A DNA stretch of 64,000 bases from Synanceia verrucosa (Eukaryota > Chordata > Actinopteri > Perciformes > Synanceiidae): the NCBI GenBank assembly GCA_029721515.1, contig CM056559.1:5953001-6017000 (forward strand), read 5' to 3'. Shown here in pieces: positions 48,101-56,888 of this stretch. The position numbers and the translations under genes are program-made. Positions within the stretch are counted from its first letter, which is position 1. The number at the start of each line of letters is the position of its first letter. Below the pieces are notes generated by a model, which saw only the letters and a list, made by a program, of their open reading frames with translations, had not been told where the DNA came from and searched no databases.

Positions 48101-50527
48101 ACGCACGCAGCCCTGCAAGTACTGCGGCAAGGAGTTTGTCTTCGACACAATCCAGGTCAGTTTCACGCAGTTTTCTGCCAGTATCTCAAACGACTGCTTG
48201 AATTAAGTCTTTATGGCTTTGAGTCAGTCCTCCTCTAAACGTGACTCCTGTCAGCCTCACCTGTCTGCTGCATGTGGTTCATAGAGGGTCTGCAGCCTCA
48301 GGTTGTCTCTTGTCTTGTGGCAGCTGGATGTCAGTGTGAGCTACTGTTTTGAAGCACCTGCATCTGTGCACATCTGGCCAGTCTCCCTCCCCCACCAACA
48401 AGAGTTTATGATGTTTGTTTGAGCCTTAGTTATTTAATTTCAACGTCATTTCAGTTGAGTAAGAAAGACTTTTGCCTCCTGTTGTAATGTGTAGCAATTC
48501 TTTTAAACTTCATAGTGGTATGACTTTATAGATTTGCATTGAATGACAGTAAAGTCACACTCAATATTAACCATTTGTTTGCAGGGCTGCATGAATGAAG
48601 AAATCATATTAATAACCATATAAAGACAATTGTAAACAATCTGCTGACTACCAATTATTTTTCAGCTCTCGTCCTTTTTTTTCTCAAGTTTTATTACACT
48701 GATTTCCAGATTTGCATGTTTTTGGCAGAATGATCTCTGTGTTTTTGTGGTTTCAGGCTGCATGATCTTCTGTTTTCCTTTTTGCAGCCTCATTTTTTTA
48801 AACATATTTCAACTTTCAAGGACATTTTGCTCTGTGCAGCCACTAATATGTGACCCCCGCTATGTGGTATATGTTCTTATCACTTATGGCGTCGGTCAGT
48901 ATTGCATACATTAACACCATCCCCAACTCCTCTGCAGAACCACCAGTACCACTGCCCTCGGTTTCCTGTCCAGTGCCCAAACCAGTGCGGCACACCCAAC
49001 ATCGCCCGAGAGGATCTGGCTAACCATGTTAAGGACAACTGCGGCAGCGCACTCATTCTCTGCCCCTTCAAAGACGCTGGCTGCAAACACAGGGTAAGAC
49101 TGACCTGCGTCATTTAACCCCAAAAAATGATTTCCTCTCCTTATTTCTGTGAGTCAGCTTGTTTGTCGTTGTTGTTTACATGCTTTTTTTTCATTACATT
49201 CCCTCCAAATTGCTGCTCACTGTGTCCAAAGTGATGGTTTTCTCTTTTCGAACATACAGTCCTGTGCCTGTAGGGTCTGTTTTAATGAGAGCAACGCTTC
49301 TATATTCTGACAGTGCATTTCTGTCTATTTTTGAAACTGACGTCAATGTGAGAAAATGTGGACACGCTCAAGGAGGAAGAACAGCAGATGAGCGTCCTAC
49401 TCGCCCCGCTCTGTTAAGAATTACAAAGCATGTGGAAAACATAATGTGTAACATTTACAGATGAAAAGCAAAAAGCAGCAGCATGACTGTTTTATATAAT
49501 ATCACATCATTATCGGGTTCAGTGTACGACAGAACCAAAAATAGTCCATCTGTGAAGTAAACAAATACATTATGTCAAATAATGCGCTCTGAACTCAACA
49601 CATGTGAACATCATTCAGATATTTACAGGTCTTTTACCCAAATGCGAACATGTAGACTTAAATCACGACCATTCATCTTCAATGATTTTTCATTTCTTCA
49701 CCAGATTATTTTTGCAGGTGAGGATGAATCTCCTGCTGTTGAAGCATAACACTGTGCATGACTTAGCAGTGTTAGTAGTAGTATTAGTAGTAGTAGTATT
49801 TTAGGAGCTGAAAATAGGGAATGTCTTAAAAGTGCTTTTGTCAGTATCTATATCATCTATTTTTGTTCATGCCCCTTTGCTTTCTCCCTGACAGTGCCCC
49901 AAACTGGCTATTGGCCGCCACCTGGAAGACACCACTAAGTCTCATCTGACTATGATGTGTAACCTGGTGGGGCGACAGCGGCAGGAGATCCTGGAGCTTC
50001 GGAGGGAGATGGAGGAGCTGTCCGTCAGCCATGACGGTGTTCTCATCTGGAAGCTCAACGACTACTCGCGCAAACTCCAGGAGGCCAAACTCCGCAGCAA
50101 CCACGAGTTCTTCAGCCCACCTTTCTACACCCACCGCTACGGCTACAAGTTGCAGGTATCCGCCTTCCTGAACGGCAACGGTAGCGGCGAGGGCTCCCAC
50201 CTGTCCGTGTACATCCGTGTGTTGCCTGGAGAGTACGACAGCCTGCTGGAGTGGCCCTTCTCCTACAAGGTGACTTTCTCCATCCTGGACCAGAGCGACC
50301 CGTCGCTTTCCAAACCCCAGCACATCACGGAGACCTTCAATCCCGACCCCAACTGGAAGAACTTCCAGAAGCCCAGCAGCAGCCGCAACTCGCTGGACGA
50401 GAGCACCCTGGGCTTCGGATACCCCAAGTTCATCTCTCACGAGGAGATCAAGAAGAGGAACTACATCAGAGATAACTGCATCTTCATCAAGGCTTCTATA
50501 GAGATTCCCCAGAAGATAATGGCTTAA
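20395..50527 (+). CDS. traf4: TNF receptor-associated factor 4, complete (7 coding exons, 470 aa)
   Basis: Adaptor and probable RING-type ubiquitin ligase found at cell junctions, cytoplasm and nucleus. Family knowledge: TRAF4 acts in TGF-beta/BMP and NF-kB signalling, polarity and neural development. Seen: exons 20395-20537, 43867-43918, 46578-46682, 46769-46930, 47994-48155, 48938-49093 and 49895-50527; all GT-AG, 1413 bases in total, the same 470 residues as human. RING finger C18, C21, C34, H36, C39, C42, C54, D57; basic KPKRR (11-15), the known nuclear-localisation-type motif of TRAF4; TRAF zinc fingers over about 100-275; short coiled coil RQRQEILELRREMEEL (287-302); TRAF-C/MATH domain 309-465 with VLIWKLNDYS, YGYKLQVSAFLNGNGSGEG and LGFGYPKFISHEE. 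All zinc ligands checked are present. The unusual feature is intron 1 of 23.3 kb. Exon 7 is GC-rich compared with its surroundings. Confidence 0.98.
21066..21099. repeat. (GT)n microsatellite
   Basis: About 17 GT units, ending in GCGTGC. Confidence 0.97.
21385..21665 (+). repeat. Teleost dispersed repeat, 'GCTGCAACTAACGATTATTTT' type
   Basis: GGATGCAACTGATTATTTTC at the start and AATAATTGACTAATCG near the end match the two ends of a very common fish repeat as I remember it. The middle is diverged. Confidence 0.5.
25045..25160 (+). repeat. Teleost dispersed repeat fragment, 'GCTGCAACTAACGATTATTTT' type
   Basis: CAGGGCTGCAGCTAAAGATT followed by ATTTTCACTGTCTGCAG and GGCTGATAAATCAGCTG is the head of the same family as at 21385. 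Confidence 0.5.
25258..25335 (+). repeat. Teleost dispersed repeat, 'GCATAAAGACTGGAAACA' type
   Basis: TTAGCTTAGCATAAAGACTG with GAAACAGGGGGAACAG matches a repeat I recall as widespread in percomorph fish. Related copies are at 39250-39350, 51235-51330 and, more diverged, 35190-35580. Confidence 0.65.
28231..28239. repeat. Left target-site duplication of MITE-like element
   Basis: ACATTGGCC, matched by ACATTGACC at 28591-28599 with one mismatch. Confidence 0.6.
28240..28590. mobile_element. MITE-like non-autonomous DNA transposon (351 bp)
   Basis: The ends are inverted repeats: TAGCCTGGC at the left and GCCCAGGCTA at the right. Inside, GTCTGGCCAAGC (about 28280-28291) and GCTTGGCCAGAC (about 28523-28534) form a perfect 12-base inverted pair. 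A likely 8-9 bp target duplication flanks it. It has no significant coding capacity and a higher CpG content than its surroundings. The duplication length would fit a hAT- or P-like superfamily, but this is inference. Confidence 0.72.
28591..28599. repeat. Right target-site duplication of MITE-like element
   Basis: ACATTGACC directly after the right terminal repeat; see the copy at 28231-28239. Confidence 0.6.
35190..35580 (+). repeat. Diverged 'GCATAAAGACTGGAAACA'-type repeat, compound
   Basis: Contains GATAGATGAGAAGATTGATA, a TAGCTAAGCACAAA piece and later TAGCTTAGTTTAACACAAAG with GACTTGAATCAGGGGGAAG, in the order expected of one or two old copies of the family seen at 25258 and 39250. 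Confidence 0.45.
36095..36160. repeat. Pyrimidine-rich CCCT/CTTC tract
   Basis: Almost pure C/T stretch on the plus strand with CCTCC and CTTC repeats. Confidence 0.8.
36436..36580 (-). mobile_element. LINE-like 3' tail, antisense
   Basis: A T-run followed by ATTTATCCTGAGGGTAATTG, then ACAGTAGGAGTGCAAATGCA, resembles the antisense end of fish LINEs as at 18782-19030. Confidence 0.45.
37972..38185 (+). repeat. Teleost dispersed repeat, 'GCTGCAACTAACGATTATTTT' type
   Basis: GGCTGCAGCTAATGTTTATC at the head, ATATTCAGTTTACTGACA in the middle and AAGCGATTAATATATTATC near the end follow the family order. Confidence 0.6.
39250..39350 (+). repeat. Teleost dispersed repeat, 'GCATAAAGACTGGAAACA' type
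   Basis: Best copy in the window: TAGCTTAGCTTAGCATAAAG, ACTGGAAACAAAGGGAAACA, GCTAGCCTGCTCTGTCCAAA. The preceding GGGAAATACACGCCTGTG (39215) may be part of it. Confidence 0.7.
39395..39675 (+). repeat. Teleost dispersed repeat, 'GCTGCAACTAACGATTATTTT' type
   Basis: Contains TTAGTTGATTAATTGTCC, a core with TTGTCCAAGCAACAGTTCAA and an end with GCAATTAATCAATCAACTC. It is a roughly full-length but diverged copy. Confidence 0.5.
40868..40960 (+). repeat. Teleost dispersed repeat fragment, 'GCTGCAACTAACGATTATTTT' type
   Basis: TTAGGGCTGCAGCTAATGCT, then TCTAACCAACAACCCAAAAG and ATATTTCAGCAATTT: head and core of the family with the middle deleted. Confidence 0.55.
41930..42010. repeat. Pyrimidine-rich tract
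   Basis: C/T-rich stretch on the plus strand (CCTCCCTCCTCCACCTCCCC and similar). Confidence 0.75.
43308..43376. other. Imperfect inverted repeat / hairpin in TRAF4 intron 1
   Basis: Outer arms CTGTTTTTCCTGAGGA and TCCTCAGGAAAACAG pair over 15 bases with one bulge; inner arms AAGCCTCG and CGAGGCTT pair perfectly around an 11-base loop. The right side has an extra internal stretch of about ten bases. It lies about 490 bases before TRAF4 exon 2. Confidence 0.7.
43867..43918 (+). CDS. traf4: TRAF4 exon 2
   Basis: A 52-base exon for residues 48-65, SEGVFKCPEDQLPLDYAK. It supplies the last two RING ligands, C54 and D57. Acceptor TTGTTGCAG|TGAG, donor AAG|GTACGA, phase 0. Confidence 0.96.
43990..44330. 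repeat. Teleost dispersed repeat, 'AACCTCATGGTGGC' type
   Basis: ATGTCAACCTCATGGTGGCA, TTAGGATTCATCCTCTGGGA and CAGTCTGGACCGTGGTGGTG are phrases I recall from a repeat found throughout percomorph genomes. The left part with CATGCTAACATTTGCTAATT seems to belong to it. Confidence 0.6.
46061..46195 (+). mobile_element. LINE-like 3' tail
   Basis: TTTTGCACTGCAACTGCTGC, then ACAAAAATCTCCCTCAGGAT and GAATAAATCTTATCTTTC. This is the typical 3' end of a fish LINE; the coding part is absent. Confidence 0.6.
46578..46682 (+). CDS. traf4: TRAF4 exon 3
   Basis: Residues 66-100: IYPDPELEQQILALPIRCIH and SEEGCRWTGQMKQLQ, start of the TRAF zinc-finger series. Acceptor TTTCTCCAG|ATCTAC, donor CAG|GTGAGA, phase 0. 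Confidence 0.96.
46769..46930 (+). CDS. traf4: TRAF4 exon 4
   Basis: Residues 101-154, TRAF-type zinc fingers: GHFSTCAFNVIPCPNRC, DLPDHLQHDCPKRKVKCEFC and GSEFTGEAYE. Acceptor CCCCTTAG|GGCC, donor GAG|GTAAAC, phase 0. Confidence 0.97.
46931..47993 (+). other. TRAF4 intron 4
   Basis: AT-rich intron of 1.06 kb with no recognisable element. Confidence 0.7.
47994..48155 (+). CDS. traf4: TRAF4 exon 5
   Basis: Residues 155-208, next zinc finger unit: GVCPQESVYCENKCGARMM, QHGMAECPKRTQPCKYCGKE and FVFDTIQ. Acceptor CATCCCAG|AACCAC, donor CAG|GTCAGT, phase 0. Exons 4 and 5 are both exactly 162 bases, in keeping with repeat-unit exons. Confidence 0.97.
48156..48937 (+). other. TRAF4 intron 5
   Basis: Intron of 782 bases with no firmly recognised element; 48590-48660 may be a remnant of the 'GGGCTGCA' repeat. 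Confidence 0.65.
48938..49093 (+). CDS. traf4: TRAF4 exon 6
   Basis: Residues 209-260, last full zinc finger unit: NHQYHCPRFPVQCPNQCG, AREDLANHVKDNCG and CPFKDAGCKHR. Acceptor CTCTGCAG|AACCAC, donor AGG|GTAAGA, phase 0. Confidence 0.97.
49094..49894 (+). other. TRAF4 intron 6
   Basis: Intron of 801 bases with a short TAG-trinucleotide run at about 49770-49800. No coding signal. Confidence 0.7.
49895..50527 (+). CDS. traf4: TRAF4 exon 7 (coiled coil and TRAF-C/MATH domain)
   Basis: Residues 261-470 and the stop TAA at 50525-50527. Starts CPKLAIGRHLEDT, then the coiled-coil segment and the MATH domain in one exon: VLIWKLNDYSRKLQEAKL, FSPPFYTHRYGYKLQVSAFL, LLEWPFSYKVTFSILDQSDP, TLGFGYPKFISHEEIKKRNY. 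It is GC-rich, which opens a long antisense frame that is not a gene. Confidence 0.98.
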   Translation, partial: CPKLAIGRHLEDTTKSHLTMMCNLVGRQRQEILELRREMEELSVSHDGVLIWKLNDYSRKLQEAKLRSNHEFFSPPFYTHRYGYKLQVSAFLNGNGSGEGSHLSVYIRVLPGEYDSLLEWPFSYKVTFSILDQSDPSLSKPQHITETFNPDPNWKNFQKPSSSRNSLDESTLGFGYPKFISHEEIKKRNYIRDNCIFIKASIEIPQKIMA

Positions 50528-51234
50528 GATCCAACCTTTGTTTTCTTTTTTTTATGAAGGAGAAAGATAGGTAAAAGACTGGAACTGACACTTAACCTTG
50601 AAAACTTAAACACACTTAACCCTTTAGATACTTTCTGCCCTTACAGCCGCTCCACCACAGGACTTGATGTGAGTCTGCTTGGCGGTTTGAGCTGACTCGG
50701 AGGACCTTGATCACAGAGGAGAAAGTGTTTGGTTTGCAAAACCATCACTCTCTGGTGTTTCCTTTTATTCTTAGTTTTATCTGTTTGCTGACCGTTTATC
50801 ACAGTCTACAACAAAAAGCCTTGGAAATCAAACAGTGCCTAGAGAGTTTAAGTTATATTTTTGTTGTTATTTCCGCAGTACAGATGTTAAAGATTATGGA
50901 AAAGATATAGAAAAGAAGGGTGAAGGGCTTCACAAAGCCTCTGCATTTAGAGTAGAGAGAAACTTGGAGGCCAGTTAGAGATGTGGGGGTGATCTGAACA
51001 AGAGGGAGCTCAGCAGACTCAAGCTCAAGCCCAACTGCCTTTTGTTTACATGCTCATACAGTATACTCCCACTGATCCGTCAGCAAACACAGAGCCCTTG
51101 GTAAGAGACTGCTGGTGAGGTTTGTGGACACACAAAAAGCAAATCAATCAAGCTTCAGTCTTTTAGGTGAGTCGACTGAGAAGATCAGTACTGTTCTAAT
51201 ACATGTGTATTCAATATGAGGTTATGACCGTCAG

Positions 51235-51330
51235 CCGTTTAGTTTAACTTAGCTTCACATACAGACTGGAAACAAGGAGAAATCTGTCCAAAGGCAACAA
51301 CGTCCACCTCCCAGCACCTGTAAAACTCAC
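51235..51330 (+). repeat. Diverged teleost 'GACTGGAAACA'-type repeat in TRAF4 3' UTR
   Basis: TTAACTTAGCTTCACATACA, GACTGGAAACAAGGAGAAAT and CTGTCCAAAGGCAACAACG follow the order of the copy at 39250, with clear divergence. Confidence 0.6.
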
Positions 51331-52804
51331 TCATTAACTACTTCATGTTAAGTTTGTTTAGTTTATTCAAAAATCATACAAAAATCTTTGGACAGAGAGA
51401 GGCTAGCTGTTTTCTGTTTGTAGTCGTTATCCTTAATCTAACACATCAAAAAAATGCATATAAACATATTTCCAAAAATATTCTGTTAACTAGGATTAAA
51501 AAGTTTTGGGCTTTTAAAGCTACACCGAACACTCAACCAAGTCTGTTTTTTTTTTGTTTCATTGACAGTTTTTTTTTACAGCTTCTACAGCTACAGTTCT
51601 GTCTCTTCGAGTTAACTAGTCCCATTACAGGAACTGTGTGTGACTTGTGTTTGTCAGTAGCTTGATCCAGTCGTAAATAGCTTCAGGAGCATGCCGGCAT
51701 ACCAAACACAAACTTCATAGTAATGAGGCTTCGTGTCTATTGTGGAGTCCACCAATCGGAAAAAAAGCACCTTTTTTCGTCGGTCTTCGGATGAGCAGAG
51801 CAGACAAAGAGGCCAGTTGTCAAAGAACACGTGCATTTAATAGTGAAGGAAAAGCCATGTGGCCTTTTTATACAGTATGTCTTCGCATGAGGGTTTTAGG
51901 TGTGAACAGGGCAACATAAACACATGCATGCTTCATGTGCTACCACCTGGACCACATTTTTGTACTGTAACCTGTATTCTTGAAATCCTCTCCCGTTGAT
52001 GGCTGTTTAGTCTCTATTGTTTTGGGGACCAATTGAAAGTTGACAAATTGTTTTGTTTTCTTTTTATATATATATATACAGAAAATGTGAACGCTGTCGG
52101 TAATATAACCTATAAAGACAATGAACACTTGGCTGTGAAGTGTATTGTTTGACATGGCCTGGTCATGGGTGGTGTGCTGTTTGAAATGATGGTTAATGAC
52201 ATGGTCTGCAAATATTTAGGTTTCTCGGGACTGACTATATCCTTTTGGTGTTACCATGGTCACCAGTGTCTATCTTCAGCTCGGCACACAGTGTTGTGAC
52301 GGGGAGCGGTCAGAGGGATTTGCAATATACCTGTCTCCATCACAGCACCATCAGACGGGCGGAGGACTTTGACGATACAGTACACTCATGACGTATGTGA
52401 ATACTAATGTAAAAATGCAGAAGCACATTCTGTCTTTTTATTACGATACATGGAAAAAAAATCCTGATTTCTTGTCATAATGCCAGCTGATATTTTACAG
52501 TGATTTAAAGAAGTGAGACGATGAAAAAAAAACTTTTTGTAAGATTCTGTATTTTTAAAAATACTTCGCTGTTTTATACAAACACTTTTGGTTGGAGAGT
52601 CGGGGTTGACTTTGGGAATTTTCAGACCCTTTCATCTCTTTGGACATTTGGATAATTTGTACTTGTGGTTTGAGCCTCACATATTCTGTCTGTATTATTT
52701 CCTCTTAAAAGTATTTATTTTAAGGAGCCGTCATGTGAGTTTGAACAGATGGCACAAATGTTTTAATATGTTGATTGATGAGTGCTTGTCAATTTCTTAA
52801 TTGA

Positions 52805-52810
52805 AATAAA
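52805..52810 (+). terminator. Polyadenylation signal, probable TRAF4
   Basis: AATAAA within TTGAAATAAAATACC, the first canonical signal downstream of the TRAF4 stop codon. Cleavage would be expected at about 52820-52835. Confidence 0.55.
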
Positions 52811-55800
52811 ATACCATATATTATAGCTGTTTTACCTACTTGTGCTACATACAGCTCACTTTTTTAAATCTCCAGAACTTCATGCGATAAAATTCATTTA
52901 GTCAAACAGCAACAGAGCTAAAAACCTCACACTACTTTTACAACTGTTTCTGGTATGTTTCTCATCATATTGTCATAGAGAATGTCCTATATGGCACAGC
53001 ACACAATATGAGACAGTGTCTTAATACTCACAGGATCTGATAACACTTTGCTGTGGAAATTGTATTGAAATGCACCTCTGCTGATTTAGTGTTGCAACTC
53101 CATAATGTTCAAATTAAGGTTAAGACATGTTGACTTTTAGTCCCTGTCTGGCTCCTACACTTCCCATGATGCTGTTTGATTTTCTTTAGGTTAGGCTTCC
53201 TGCTTGAATGATCTTTTAAATTCCATGCAACCAAATTTATGACACAAGCTTTCTGTTAAAACTCTTTTGTCTCCAAGCCAAAGTGAATAGTTTGGTGATG
53301 TCACTTAAGCAATTTTGTATGGAATTTGACATAAAATCTGGAAACAGCCCCAACATAAACGGATGGATTTCCTTGCGGATTAAAGTCAGACCTGAGCTGA
53401 ATGTATAAGCTCACCCAAACCCAAGACTCAAAGCAGTACAACGGGACGGCCTCTGTGAATAAAAGATGCTGTTGTGTTAATATAGAAATATTTTCAGATT
53501 AATTTACCAACTAAAATACTTACTTCCTCAGAATAACTGGTTGTGTACTGGCTTTACATTGTTTTCCTTAATTAGATACAGTAGTGACCACTGATGAATG
53601 CATTCCAAATATGAGCACGGACATAAACACCACTGAAACATTGATGAAATGTATTATCAATATGAATTGTTAATGATACTAAAGGGCTATAAAGCTCATA
53701 TCTGCATTCACATTCAGCTAAAATGTTTGTTTGCCTTTTTTCAAAAGTCTGTCTTCTCTGACAAAAGTTTCCCTCCTGTCCTGCCTCCCTCTCCTATTAA
53801 TATTCAAAACTATTGCATATGTAGGATTTAGTTTATAAGCTTCAGTGCAGTGCTGTCCACGTTAACGGTTCTCCTGTCACTAGTTTGTTTTAGTTTAAAG
53901 TTAGTTAGTTTTTTTTATTTCATCAATATTCTAGGTCAAAGGTGAAAGCTGTGGCTGTCGTGCTTCTTTTGCAGCCTTGAGATGGAGGGAAGCGAAGGAG
54001 CAGAGGAAGTGAGGCAGACACCAGCCCTGCTTTGAAGCGATGCCAGGAGTTTGCATAAGCATGCCGTTTGGATGGTTTTCAGTGCAGTAGGATTTAGGGA
54101 AGAGAAAAATGAGCTTTTAACGTCAAAGTCACTGAGAGGTCCCTCAGGACAACAGTCCTGTTTTCCACTTATTGTACAATAGCTGGCCAAAGTCTTCCTG
54201 AAACGTATAATCTCAACTCTTTCAGTCCACTTCCAGCCCTAAAATGAAAACAACATCTGTTTTAGGAATACAGCATGCCTTTTTTGCTTCTGTACAATGT
54301 GCTTTTTGAGGATATTGCCAATATCCTTGGAAAAAAAATTGAACTTGTTTTTCTCTCAGGATGGCTGTTTTTAAGTTTCCCCACAGCAAGAGGGATCATT
54401 CATTTCAGGGAGGGGTCCTCTGGTTGGGACAGTCCCCTCTGTCTCTACTCAGCCCAACACAGAGAGTTCATAGACGACGTTGAAGACTCAAAAGCGAGCC
54501 TCAAACTTTCCTGGCACAGAGTGTACGACCAACAGCCCTGTGCTGCTTCAGGGCGCTGCAGAGTGAAAATAGTAACAGCTAATTATATGTTAGCGAGTTT
54601 CCCATGCAGAGCGGAGTCACGTGCAGCTCAGTGTACAGTTCTGCCTTTTGGCTTTGCTCTCTTTCAAATGACCATCCACTCACTTGGTAAATGATTTGCT
54701 GGTACAGTCTCATTCCCAAACACACTATAGTATGCACACCACACATCAGTGTCATTCCTGCTTGGTGAGCTCACCCAACCTTTGGTCAACGCATGCTGGA
54801 AGAAGTCAGATGCCAGTTGGGTTAAAGGAGGAGGATGAGGAGGAGGTGGTGAAGGCAGAGAAAGACCCAACCCGTGAGGTTTTCCTCGCCCATAAAATAT
54901 AACACATCAAAGAGGAGTTGTGGTTTATGAAGTGGTACCATGCTGTCGTCCCTCATCCTTAAGTTAAACAGTTTTGCCTCACAGTGCAGGAACTGAACAG
55001 GGGAAGCATGTGGGTGAGTTGGCGATTCTACGTCCTACTGTGCAGCAGAGAAAAAAACGCTGAGGTGTGTGAAACATCTGTGCTGCACAGCAAGAACTCC
55101 TAGGTGAGGATGAAGGCTCAATCTTGACCTTGAACACAATAGTCTGACAAATCTAACATAATTATAGGCTGCAGGATGAGATCCTAAATACATTCAGGGT
55201 GCTGGTAAAATACTTACCCATAAATAGGGTTAGGGTTATTGTTATTTGTTAATATTATGATATACGTATATAACTAACCCATCTCAACCATAAATCATTT
55301 ATAAAAATCAGTGATCATGGACTGCACAGAATCACAAAATACAGCTTAATGATATATTACTTGGAAAGCAAAAGACAGCCTCTCCTGCATATTGATTTAT
55401 GCATTCCCTCTGATGTTAATCCATCCAGCGAATTTTGAAAGCCAGTCGAGTAAGACCAGAGGCAGTGACCTGGGGCCAAAGGTCAGTCAGACCCACCATG
55501 GCTACCTGCCAGCAGTACAATGATGCTGGGCTTGGATCAATCGCTGGCCCGCATTACTAGAATAACACACCAGCCCTGGGGGGAAGGTCCCTGGAGGCGT
55601 TCACAGGCCGTACACACACCCATACACATCAGTGAAATCTCTGATTGATCATAATAAATGTGCTTCAAATACTGTGGTTGATTGTACTAAACAATCGCAA
55701 TAAAATACTGTTATTATTGAGGCACATGCTTAAATATCAGCAGATGCAGATGTAGATGACTTAAAACTTTTCCCTATTTCAAAATGTTTCAGTTATTCAG

Positions 55801-56629
55801 TTTAAGTTAGTGATTAGTTAGCGAATGGTAAGAAGGGACAGACTGTGTTTGAAAATGTATTAATTTTTAGAGACAATCAACATCACCAGTTTGATATGTA
55901 TTCTAAGTGCGTAGCCACCTGCCAATCAAATAAGGAAATATTTTACAGTAAGGAACATGATTTGTCTTCTGAAGGTGTCGCTCATACATTATGACCAATC
56001 CAAAGTCTGGAATAGGATGAGGGGCGGGTCTGACCGATGACCGTTTTGTCAAGTTAGTGTGCACTACACGCTCGTTAGCTAGCTGTTCAGTTGTTTGCGA
56101 GGATGGGGTTCAAAAATATTCCGTCTTTGTGGGGAAACAAAAACCAAATGACAGCCACTAAGTTATATAATTAACATGTCAATGTAAATATGCATATCTA
56201 GCTGTTCAAGTAACCATGGAACGGGCTAAAAGAAAAAATAACAAGTAATTAGCAGGTTAGAAAGTGACTACCATACTACCGGAAACGCTATATCCATGGC
56301 AACGACTCGGGTGCAAAACCAGGAAATGTTTCCTGCTTCTCCGTCACGGATGCTGCAATTGACAGTTTCCCCTGCCTGTATGTATCCAAGTATGAGTTCA
56401 AACTTCCACAAACATCTTGGAGGATTAAAATCAATTTGAATATGCTGGATAACTATGAAATTATCTCCATATTCAGCCGTCTCCACCTTGTGAAACTGCC
56501 AGCAACTCCTCGAAACCTATCCATGGTAAAATAAATGCTGCTTGTATTTTTACTATGACCAGTGAATGGCAATAAATACCGTTAATAGAATGTTGTAAAT
56601 AACGTGACTCTTCTTGTCATGCTACTATA

Positions 56630-56740
56630 TGCAGTACTTATATACCACAACAATTCAAAGGGAAATATTTCACTGAACTACATTTGACAGCTTTAGTTAC
56701 TTTACAAATTAATAGTTAACAGATGTTATTCACAAAATTA
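56630..56740 (+). repeat. Teleost dispersed repeat fragment
   Basis: AAAGGGAAATATTTCACTGA, CTACATTTGACAGCTTTAGT and TACTTTACAAATTAATAG match the core of the percomorph repeat noted at 5720-6100. Confidence 0.6.
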
Positions 56741-56840
56741 TTCGCTGGTAAAAATATTTATTTTGTTCCTTTTCTACCTTTTTACCTTTTCTAACTATTG
56801 CTATAATTTCAGTGTCACCCATTGCCTTAGATTACCTCCA

Positions 56841-56844
<4 letters not shown>

Positions 56845-56877
<33 letters not shown>

Positions 56878-56888
56878 TGTGTGTGTGT
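56845..56888. repeat. (GT)n microsatellite
   Basis: About 20 GT units with one CT interruption. Confidence 0.97.

Larger units (their letters stand above)
50528..52830 (+). other. TRAF4 3' UTR
   Basis: No AATAAA was found between the stop and 52805, so a long 3' UTR of about 2.3 kb is inferred. It contains a copy of the teleost 'GACTGGAAACA' repeat (51235-51330), a short TA run (about 52065-52077) and AT-rich sequence with several ATTTA motifs. Confidence 0.6.

Noticed and set aside
49853..50440. 195-codon open frame antisense to TRAF4 exon 7
   Set aside because: It mirrors the GC-rich MATH-domain exon; composition is a by-product of codon use on the other strand and no family is recognised.
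56230..56530. Minus-strand 72-codon frame near an unusual non-repetitive stretch
   Set aside because: I suspected a decayed transposase, but no motif could be assigned and frames are broken outside the short ORF.
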